This document shows, one piece after another, positions 33,910 to 41,800 of a stretch of DNA of 64,000 bases; position 1 is the stretch's first letter; the number at the start of each line of letters is the position of its first letter. The notes beneath the pieces are model-generated. The model made no database searches. It was not told the origin of the DNA and worked only from the letters and a program-made list of their open reading frames with translations. The stretch covers positions 79,308-143,307 of the forward strand of contig NZ_MAQX01000002.1 of the NCBI RefSeq assembly GCF_001682865.1, written 5' to 3'. Source of the stretch: Bacillus sp. FJAT-26390. GTDB lineage: Bacteria; Bacillota; Bacilli; Paenibacillales; Paenibacillaceae. The position numbers and the translations under genes were made by a program.

Positions 33910-34926
33910 TTAAGCGATAATGGACTTAATATGAACGTCACGCTCTTGGCTTAAATCGAGGAAATAATCCGCCAGCTTAATTAAAGGCGTCTCGATATTG
34001 TGCGGATTGATGTATACGACCTCACCCTCGCGGCCATCGGTCAGCAGCACTTGCTTTCCTACTAAGCGCTTCATCATATTTTCAATAAACACCGAAATGA
34101 TTTGCGGGTTTAATGCGCCAAATCTGCCATCGCTCATCTGGCTGACGATTTCGTGGAAGGACAAGGGCTCATGATAAGGCCGCTTTGAGGACATCGCATG
34201 AAAAATATCCGCTACCGCAACGATCGAGCTGAATAGATCTATATTTTCTTTCTTGAGCCCAAGCGGATAACCTTTCCCGTCCTCGCGCTCATGATGCTGA
34301 AGCGCTACGCGGGCGATCCGCAGGCTTAAGCCTGTCGTTCCTTTGAGCAGCTCATAGCCAAAAATAGTATGCTTTTTGATTAATTGAAACTCAACCTCGT
34401 TCAGCTTGCCTGGTTTGTTGAGCACCTCAAGCGGAAGCTTCACTTTGCCTACATCATGCAGCGTCGCAGCCAAAGACAAAATCATAAGCTCCGAATCCTC
34501 TAGATTCATCCATCTGCCTATGAGCGTCGATATGACGCCAACCCCTATATTATGCTGGTAAACGTATTCATCCTTGGCCTTTACCGCTTCAAACAATTCA
34601 AATATATCTTGATTTTTGGAAAGCTGAACAATAGCCGGCAGAACCTCATTGCGAATCTCCATCAAAGGCACCTTACGGGACACCCGAATCGACTCGAAAA
34701 GTTCCCTGGATACATTAACCGTCTGCTGCACGAACTCCCCGATTTGAATATTTTTTTGTGGCGTTGATTTCTGCTCAGATGCCAGAACTATAGCATTTAA
34801 ATCTATCCGATGGTTCATCATAATTTGTAGTGATTCACGAGAAACAACAGAATTAGCTGGTACAATCGTCACGCCATATGCGTTCAAAATATCATGCTGT
34901 ATTTTCTTCCCGATCAATTGTTCCAT
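33910..34926 (-). CDS. HD-GYP domain protein (putative c-di-GMP phosphodiesterase)
   Basis: The 338-residue protein carries a full HD-GYP signature: H157-D158 in LHDVGKVKLP, H186 in IKKHTIFGYELL, HHERED at 211-216 and GKGYPLG at 217-223. All metal-binding positions I can check are intact, so activity against cyclic di-GMP or a related dinucleotide is plausible. No receiver or membrane segment precedes it; the N-terminal ~110 residues are a helical region of unknown role. GGGAG lies seven bases before the ATG. It is a single-gene unit between the ABC-F gene and the YesM-type kinase gene. Confidence 0.9.
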   Translation of the reverse strand: MEQLIGKKIQHDILNAYGVTIVPANSVVSRESLQIMMNHRIDLNAIVLASEQKSTPQKNIQIGEFVQQTVNVSRELFESIRVSRKVPLMEIRNEVLPAIVQLSKNQDIFELFEAVKAKDEYVYQHNIGVGVISTLIGRWMNLEDSELMILSLAATLHDVGKVKLPLEVLNKPGKLNEVEFQLIKKHTIFGYELLKGTTGLSLRIARVALQHHEREDGKGYPLGLKKENIDLFSSIVAVADIFHAMSSKRPYHEPLSFHEIVSQMSDGRFGALNPQIISVFIENMMKRLVGKQVLLTDGREGEVVYINPHNIETPLIKLADYFLDLSQERDVHIKSIIA

Positions 34927-35032
34927 CGTTCCACTCCCTCGGACTTGGCGTTTCCAACATTTAGTTTACCATATCTGAATCAGGAAGTGATCTACTCGAT
35001 AAGAAATTGATAGAAATACTAGAAACATTTTC

Positions 35033-36964
35033 TTAGCTCTCAGGGAACTCCATCCACATTTCGAGCAGTCGATCCAGCTGCATTTGCTGCTGCTCCTGCA
35101 TGCTCCAAGCCGCCTCCAGCCGGGATGCATCCTTGCCGCTCGCAGCAAGCTGCTCCATTTCCAAGCTTAGTTCGGCTAGCTTTGCTTCAAGCACGGCAAT
35201 TTCGCTTTCCAGCTGCTGCTTGCTCTTGCTCCGAGTCTCGGCAGCGTTTTGTTTATGCGCCGGCTGTTCGCTCACCCGTTTTCGCTCCCGCGTCTTTTCC
35301 GCCGGATTTGCGATAGGCGTCTCATTTGCTCTAACCTGCTGCTGCCTCGCTTTAAAATCGTCGTAATTGCCCAAATACTCGGCAATCGTCCCCTGCTTCA
35401 GCTCCCAAACTCGCTTAGCTAGCCGATTGATAAAATAACGGTCATGCGATATCGCCAGCACCGTTCCGCCAAATTGCTCCAACGCTTCCTCTAACGCCTC
35501 TCGGGAGCTGATGTCCAGATGGTTGGTTGGTTCATCGAGCAGCAGCAGATTCGGTTTTTTGCGTATGAGCAGCGCGAGGCGCAGCCGTGACCATTCTCCG
35601 CCAGACAAGGCATGAATGGGCTTAAAAACATCCGCCCCGTAGAACAAGTAGCCCGCCAACACATTTCTTGCCTCGCCTTCCTCATAGCCGCCCTCCGTAC
35701 GAAAGAAGTCGAGCACGCTTTGCTGTTTGTTCTCCGCCTTTTCCTCCTGAGCCAAATAGCCGATGTTCACTCGTGCCCCATGCACGAGCTCGCCTTCGTC
35801 GGGCTGATAGTCTCCAAGCAGCAGCTTAAACAAGGTCGTTTTGCCTGATCCGTTGTCTCCTACCAGCACAACCTTCTCGCCATATAACAAGCTTCCTTCT
35901 GCTTGATCCAGAATAACCCGCTCACCGAAGCGTTTGGTCACACCCTCGAAAGCAATCACCCTACGTCCGGAACGGTCAAGCGACAGCAGCTCAAAATCAG
36001 CCGTTTTCTGCTCGAGAACAGGCTTCTTTATCATCTCCAGCTTCTCCAAAGCTTTACGAATCGAGGCTGCCCGCTTAAAAAACTTCTCGTTTCCGCCGAT
36101 ACGTCCCCAATCCTCAAGCTGCTTGATCGTTTCCTTCATTTTCTTGATTTGCTTCTGCTGCTCTTGAAATTTTGCAAATTGCCCGAGAAGAAGCTCCTCC
36201 TTCTCCTTCATATAACCCGTATAATTAGTATGGAACGTCTGCGCTGTGCCGTCCTCCAGCTCAATCATTTTGGAGCTGACGGCATCGAGAAAGTAACGGT
36301 CATGCGACACGATGACGCACGCGCCTTCATATTGCCGGAGAAACTGCTCCAGCCACTCCATGCCGCGCAAATCCAAATGATTCGTTGGCTCATCCAGCAG
36401 CAGCAATGCGGGACGGACAATTAATTGCGACGCCAGCGAAATTTTAGTCTTCTCACCGCCTGAAAGGCTGCTGAAGCTTCGCGTATAAAAAGAACGGTCG
36501 ATTAGCAAGCCTGTTGCCACTTGATCAATCATCGTATCCATCTCGTAACCGCCGTCTCTCTCGAATCTCTCCTGCGCGAGCGAGTACGTTTTCAGCAGTC
36601 GCTCCATAGCTGCCGGATCTGCGATTGCTTCGGGACTCGACATTTGCTGTTCCATGTCCGTCATTTGCTTTTTGCTTGCCATCAAATGCTCGTAGCCATA
36701 GGCCAAAACCTCATAAACGGTCCGTTCGTTAAAAGCCTCAGGAATCTGCGGCAAATAGCCGATTTGCAAATCTTTCTGCACCGTCAGCATGCCTTCATCC
36801 ACCTGGTCATGGCCGGAAATTAAGCGGAGCAAGGTTGATTTGCCGCTGCCGTTGCGACCGATCAATCCAACTCTGTCACCCGTATGAATTTGAAGCGTAA
36901 GCCCATCAAACACCAGGTTTGCTGCGTGAAATTTTTTAATCTCATTTATGTTAACGATAATCAT
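35033..36964 (-). CDS. ABC-F family ATPase
   Basis: The 643-residue protein has two ABC domains and no membrane segments. Walker A motifs are GRNGSGKST (36-44) and GDNGSGKTT (about 366-374). Signatures are LSGGEKTKISLA and LSGGEWSRLRLAL, and Walker B ends in LLLDEPTNHLD in both halves. The interdomain linker contains the helical stretch QEQQKQIKKMKETIKQLEDW that reaches into the ribosome in this family, and the C-terminus is a ~90-residue coiled coil. ABC-F proteins act on ribosomes as translation factors or antibiotic-resistance proteins. AGGAGG precedes the ATG. An attenuator-like leader upstream favours an inducible resistance type, but that is an inference. Confidence 0.92.
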   Translation of the reverse strand: MIIVNINEIKKFHAANLVFDGLTLQIHTGDRVGLIGRNGSGKSTLLRLISGHDQVDEGMLTVQKDLQIGYLPQIPEAFNERTVYEVLAYGYEHLMASKKQMTDMEQQMSSPEAIADPAAMERLLKTYSLAQERFERDGGYEMDTMIDQVATGLLIDRSFYTRSFSSLSGGEKTKISLASQLIVRPALLLLDEPTNHLDLRGMEWLEQFLRQYEGACVIVSHDRYFLDAVSSKMIELEDGTAQTFHTNYTGYMKEKEELLLGQFAKFQEQQKQIKKMKETIKQLEDWGRIGGNEKFFKRAASIRKALEKLEMIKKPVLEQKTADFELLSLDRSGRRVIAFEGVTKRFGERVILDQAEGSLLYGEKVVLVGDNGSGKTTLFKLLLGDYQPDEGELVHGARVNIGYLAQEEKAENKQQSVLDFFRTEGGYEEGEARNVLAGYLFYGADVFKPIHALSGGEWSRLRLALLIRKKPNLLLLDEPTNHLDISSREALEEALEQFGGTVLAISHDRYFINRLAKRVWELKQGTIAEYLGNYDDFKARQQQVRANETPIANPAEKTRERKRVSEQPAHKQNAAETRSKSKQQLESEIAVLEAKLAELSLEMEQLAASGKDASRLEAAWSMQEQQQMQLDRLLEMWMEFPES

Positions 36965-37007
36965 CTAAAGAGCCTCCTAATGATGAAGACCCTGACCCGT
37001 GGTGCAC

Positions 37008-37038
37008 AAAAAAAGAGCCGCAGCAACAAGCCTGCGAC
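37008..37038 (-). terminator. Leader terminator (attenuator) of the ABC-F gene
   Basis: GTCGCAG (37032-37038) pairs with CTGCGGC (37017-37023) around an 8-base loop; TC and seven T residues follow on the minus strand. The hairpin ends about 44 bases before the ABC-F start codon. Two short frames with ribosome binding sites lie just upstream, the arrangement of a translation-sensed attenuator. Confidence 0.7.
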
Positions 37039-37054
37039 CCTTCGGATGATACAG

Positions 37055-37111
37055 CTATCCGTTGTGGCTAAAGTAGGCGTCTTCTCGCGAATGGTTTAAT
37101 CGTATTAGCAT
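37055..37111 (-). CDS. Possible 18-residue leader peptide of the ABC-F gene
   Basis: The frame MLIRLNHSREDAYFSHNG starts at ATG 37111 with GGGAGAGG eleven bases upstream and stops 16 bases before the terminator stem. The position fits a leader peptide whose translation sets the fold of the downstream RNA. It overlaps the end of a 47-codon frame in another phase; either or both could be translated. Confidence 0.45.
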   Translation of the reverse strand: MLIRLNHSREDAYFSHNG

Positions 37112-37211
37112 ATTTGGACAGACCTCTCCCGTTTGCGGAAAATGTATGAACGATGCCAGCCATAGCAATCGGCAGCCGGCTAATACGGTTATTGACCATT
37201 TCGTGATTCAC
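37068..37211 (-). CDS. Possible 47-residue leader ORF of the ABC-F gene
   Basis: A GTG at 37211, with a run of six G eight bases before it, opens a 47-codon frame (NHEMVNNRISRLPIAMAGIV at its start, ending FARRRLL). It ends 29 bases before the terminator stem of the ABC-F leader. It has no recognised family. It may be a regulatory leader ORF, a small basic protein, or chance; the strong ribosome binding site is the main support. Confidence 0.35.
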   Translation of the reverse strand: MNHEMVNNRISRLPIAMAGIVHTFSANGRGLSKYANTIKPFARRRLL

Positions 37212-37276
37212 CTACTTCACCCCCCTTTTCATTAGTTCCTTTAAAATAACATATTTAGCGGCGATTTCGCAAATTT

Positions 37277-38251
37277 TTATTCAAAAACGCTGTCAGGACC
37301 AAGCGTTATATTGCTGCCTGGCGCTTCAAGCTGACCGGATTCCTCTAAGTAGCGGTCAACTAGCGAGCTCACGTCAGCGGTGCTGGAGAGCAGCCAATCG
37401 GCATAAAGGTCGCCAAACTTTTCATAAAACCATTCGGATGTGTATTCGCTGAACGTTCCAAACATTTTATAAATTTCGCCTACTGTATTTTGTCTCTTTT
37501 TCCCGCTGTCATCCACCCAAGATACTTTTTTCTTCAAATCTACCTTTTGTATATCCTTTACCTGCGTGCTTACCATCGTCCCGTTTAATTTATAGTAAAT
37601 TTCCAGCTTACCTTCGTACTCGTGTCCTTTAAGCAGCCTCCAGCCCTTCATGGAACCGGTCGCGGCAACATCATACATCTTACTGGAATTATTGCTAGCA
37701 GGCTTCGGATTATCGAAGGAAAGATTCGCAGGGACCTCTCCGATATATACAGTCGAAGTCGGCACATGCACTTTCACATCATAACCAAGCATCTGTGCTA
37801 CAGCGCGCATAGGCGCATATGTACTTCCCTTATAGATGAGGTTGTCCGAGGATATCTTTTTACCGTTCACTTTTATGGAGACTTCATTTAAAACGAAGCT
37901 TATTTTTGCTTTTCTCGGCTTCTCCAGCTCAACGTTCGACTTGGCCGGAGCGGTCATGCTCCAAGTTGACAATACCTTTTCCGGGACTTCGCCTTCCGGC
38001 ACTTTCCCAATGTAGACCGTCTTCGTCTCTTTGTAAAAATTGACGGGCAGCTTCAACATTTCAGCTACTGCTCGAATGGTCAAATAGGTCGTATTATTGT
38101 ACAAAAGATTATTGCTTGCTACCTGAACATTGTTAACTCTAACCTTAACCTTATTGATCTCTACCTCAGCAGTCTTATTCTGTGCTGCAAAGGCACTCGC
38201 TTGAAATAGCAGCATTAAAGCGAAAATGATCAACGTCATTTTTTTAATCAT
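37277..38251 (-). CDS. Exported protein with two copper-amine-oxidase-type stalk domains
   Basis: The 324-residue protein has a signal peptide (MIKKMTLIIFALMLLFQASA, cleavage near AFAAQ). Two copies of the CuAO_N1 'stalk' unit follow, with VRVNNVQVASNNLLYNNTTY...IRAVAEML...TVYIG and IKVNGKKISSDNLIYKGSTY...MRAVAQML...TVYIG. The C-terminal ~140 residues are not assigned. Stalk domains are common in exported proteins of Paenibacillus and are thought to be wall-associated; there is no amine-oxidase catalytic domain. AAGGAG lies eight bases before the ATG. Function is unknown. Confidence 0.82.
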   Translation of the reverse strand: MIKKMTLIIFALMLLFQASAFAAQNKTAEVEINKVKVRVNNVQVASNNLLYNNTTYLTIRAVAEMLKLPVNFYKETKTVYIGKVPEGEVPEKVLSTWSMTAPAKSNVELEKPRKAKISFVLNEVSIKVNGKKISSDNLIYKGSTYAPMRAVAQMLGYDVKVHVPTSTVYIGEVPANLSFDNPKPASNNSSKMYDVAATGSMKGWRLLKGHEYEGKLEIYYKLNGTMVSTQVKDIQKVDLKKKVSWVDDSGKKRQNTVGEIYKMFGTFSEYTSEWFYEKFGDLYADWLLSSTADVSSLVDRYLEESGQLEAPGSNITLGPDSVFE

Positions 38252-38433
38252 AGCGACAGCTCCTTGGATATATTTTCTACGAGTATATCATAGGACCTAT
38301 TATGGGATATATACCCAATGTAGTAAATTGATAGAGTTTGTTCTTCTTTGTCGATAATTGCCTTGTGAATAACGAGATGAAACTAGAGCTTCCGCACCAT
38401 CGTAATATAGAAAAAACATCGGAGGTGTCTGAA

Positions 38434-38601
38434 TTGGATAAGAAAAACAAATCGATGGGATCAGGATTGGCGATCGGTATCGCTCTTGGAGTCGCATTTG
38501 GTGTCGCACTGGACAATATTGCGCTTGGAATCGGAATCGGAGTTGCGCTTGGCGTTGCATTTGGCTTTTCATTCGGATCTAAAAACCCGCCAAAGGAGTA
38601 A
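38434..38601 (+). CDS. Glycine-zipper membrane miniprotein (55 aa)
   Basis: A TTG at 38434 with GGAGGT seven bases upstream opens a 55-residue protein. Residues ~8-48 are two hydrophobic stretches with GxxxG-like zipper spacing (GLAIGIALGVAFGVAL and ALGIGIGVALGVAFGFSFG), flanked by a lysine-rich start and a KNPPKE end. Such glycine-zipper hairpins insert into membranes. The frame is open further upstream, but only the TTG is supported by a ribosome binding site. A short terminator-like hairpin follows. Role unknown; no toxin-antitoxin partner is visible. Confidence 0.65.
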   Translation: MDKKNKSMGSGLAIGIALGVAFGVALDNIALGIGIGVALGVAFGFSFGSKNPPKE

Positions 38602-38608
38602 TAAACGG

Positions 38609-38643
38609 AAAAAAGAGTCTACGATTGACATAGACTCTTTACG
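38609..38643 (+). terminator. Terminator after the glycine-zipper gene
   Basis: AAAGAGTCTA (38612-38621) pairs with TAGACTCTTT (38631-38640). The plus-strand T-run is only three residues, so it is modest. The remaining gap up to 38893 shows no supported gene. Confidence 0.5.
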
Positions 38644-38893
38644 CATTATTTGTTAGTTATAAAATTATTTGATACAAGTTTTATTTGATAATTCGAGTCA
38701 AAAAAATAAGAGCAGAATTACTTTGATACTTTCTTTATTATTACCCACCTCAGTATGGTAACCCTCTAAAGCCTCGGCTATATTTATTCCTTCTTTGCCT
38801 TGATCATGGCATCGCAAAGGCCCCGCCGAAACAAAAGCTATACCAGCAGCCTTGGTGAGTATTAAGCTATAGCTTCCAGTTATCGCAAGATAC

Positions 38894-41800
38894 CTAAGGA
38901 GCGAGAACAACCGAGCTTAGATTGACCTCTGTTTCTCCCGACTCTCCAATCTGGAGATGAATTTCGGCAAAGCCGCTACCAGACGTTACGGCAAATGAGC
39001 TTACCACTGCATCTGCATCATTGCTGCTTAGCAGCACATTTCCGAGACTCGTAATCCCCTGTACGAAGATTGTATAAGACCCTGGAGATGAGAACTCGGC
39101 ACGCAGCTGAATGGATGCTGACGAGGCGCTTAAGACCTCGATATCGGTTGCAGCGCTAATCCGAATCTCCTTAGTTCCTATTGGAACGGTTTGCGTAATC
39201 GGATTCGTCTTTGAACCAAGCAGTGCGCCAAGCAGCTCGGCTCCTTGATAATTGGGATACAGGTAATCCGATGTTTCCCACTTCAACAAGCTTGCCGCAT
39301 CGTACAAATGAGTAGGATACAGATTGTCGGCTGCAGTTGTCTGTCTGGAACCGCTGACCGACAAGCCCAAGCTGATCGTCCGATAATCCGTCCCGCCTCC
39401 CATCAAATAGGCATTCCACAGCCCGTTACGCTCCATCGCCTCATACAGCTCCATCAGCGCGATGCCGAAATCATGTCCGGACCATTGAACGGGACGTCCG
39501 AACCAAGTTCCCGGCAGCGGCTTTCCATCGCTGCGGTACGTCGATTGGCCAAATGCAGCAATCGCGCCGTATCGCATAAACGTATGGCTGCCGAACGAGC
39601 CACCTAGCCCATTCGCCTTATCGATCCCGTAGCTGCCATCATCCCACAAATAGATAAATGGCATGCCTCTTCCAGCCCAAAGCTGGGCTTGCTCGATATA
39701 ATCCGGATTCTCCGTTATCTTATAAGCTTCTACATTAGCCCGAACGGCCACAGCTGCTGTTTCCAGCTCAGGGATCATATTTCTCAACTCCCAAGACTGA
39801 GAGCCTCGCGGCAGAGCAAAGTGTTCATTCATGTAATCCACTCCTGCGAGACCATAGGTTACAGCCGATTCATTTCCCGTAATTCGCGCGTGCCGGAGCA
39901 TTCTGAATAGAATCTCCGCATTTGAGCCCGCCGTTACGTCGGTTAGCCCGCCCATATGAACGCTCGCCGGGAAGCCTTTGCGTGTGATATACGTTTGATA
40001 ATCCCAGTACACGCCATCGGACACATTCGAAGGATTCACTTTCTGGGCCGAGCTAATGGCAGAATCCACATTAATTGATTTCAAGGCTTCCAATGTTGGG
40101 CCCGCTATGCCTTCTAGATAGAACGGCAGGACATATCCATAGGTGGAGTAATTCCCTCCCACCGAAGTCATCGCAGAATCAACGCGTGCTTCGGCAAGAT
40201 CGCGGAAGGTTGAGCCTCCATAACGGCCTAGGACTGCATAAGGCATAACAAAAGCAGAAGTGATGGTTGGCGTAGCCGGCGGCCCGATCCGGTTCATCCA
40301 TTTATTCTCCGAAGGAGTCCATAAATTCTCGAAGCTGGTCAAGATCGCTTCACTTTCCTGCTCCATCGTCCCATGCGCATAATCAAGCTGCTCAGGGAGG
40401 CCATATTCCTTTATCCAATCCTGAACAACAGACGAAACTTCTGTGCTTTCCTTAACAAAAATACGAGATTGCAGAATGATTTCTTCATTCGCTCCAAGCT
40501 CATAAGGCTGCCTGACTGGGTTTTCATTGTTCGAATTGGCAGTAATTCGATTATAGAAATCTGGAATGCCCGTGGCAAAGGTTGCATTCTCATTGATTCC
40601 GTTAAGCATCGAAGGTATAAACAAGCTCAGCTTCGTAGACACGGTATCCTCCCCCCGCTCCAGACGGTTGGGAAGACCAAAAAACGCTGAAGGCTGATCA
40701 TGAACACCGTCCCACTTCTGGCGGGCATCCCACATCAAGCCAAATAACAGATTATCCTTGCGCACCGCCATCAAGGGAACCGTAATTTTGCGCGGATTTG
40801 GTACATAACGATAAGCGTCTACGGAATCAATAACCGCAGCCGTATCGGACGAGCGATTGTTCAGCTCCATCGCATCCAGCCATTCCAGTCCTGGAAATAA
40901 CGCCTCGTGGATATAATCTCCTGTCGCTTCGTCTGCAGACCTGATTACCTTATGCTGCTCATTTAGCGATGGAATTCCTGCCTCGCCCAGCAGCAACGTA
41001 GGACCGACTATAGCCGCGATATCACGTGACGCATCGGCCTGCAGCGCGTGCTCAAGCTTGAATTGTTCATCGCCGTCCATATTTATGCTCAATTTCCCCG
41101 TCCAATCAGCCCCCTGCGGATCTGTGAACCCAATCGGGAATTCAGAGGGGCTGGCGGCCGTTGGTGCCACTGCATATAACTCCTGAACGTAAATTTGACC
41201 GTCGTTTGCCAATTGCTGCACACTTCCCAGTGAAGGCATTACAGCCATCCGGCTCCAGTTGCCATTGCGCTGCGCCTCCAGCCATGCAAAACCGTAGCCA
41301 CTAAGCCCCGTGTTCTGTGGCGATGGAAATACCAAACGCCGTTCGGCATTGCCGATAATGACATCATCGGCCTGGCCACTGGCTGGGAGCGAAGCCCTGA
41401 CACTGAATATACGCGATAATCCCCTTGTCGATGGGATCCCTGATCCCGAAACAGTCAGCGATATTCCACCCGCTCCCGTCCCCGTCACCTCAGCCTCATA
41501 GGTCAAAGTTACCGATTGACCGGATAACAAGCCGGATTGGCTCCAATCGTCCACTGGCGTTACTTCAATAAAATCAGGTACAGACAAGTTCACGGACATC
41601 GAATCGATGTCTTCCCCTATATTCTCCAATACCGCTTTGATCTCGAAGGTGTCGCCCGGCGATAAGATCTCCTTAGACGATGTTTCGAACGTTGTTAGCC
41701 TGACTTCCGCCGGCAAATCCTGTTTCCTCAGCATCTGAATATCCTTCACTGCGATTTCGATTCCATCCTTCATGCTCGGATACGTAGCTATCGGATCTAT

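Noticed and set aside
38698..38910. 70-codon minus-strand frame after the 1663-residue protein gene
   Set aside because: It overlaps the end of that gene, has no ribosome binding site and no recognisable motif.
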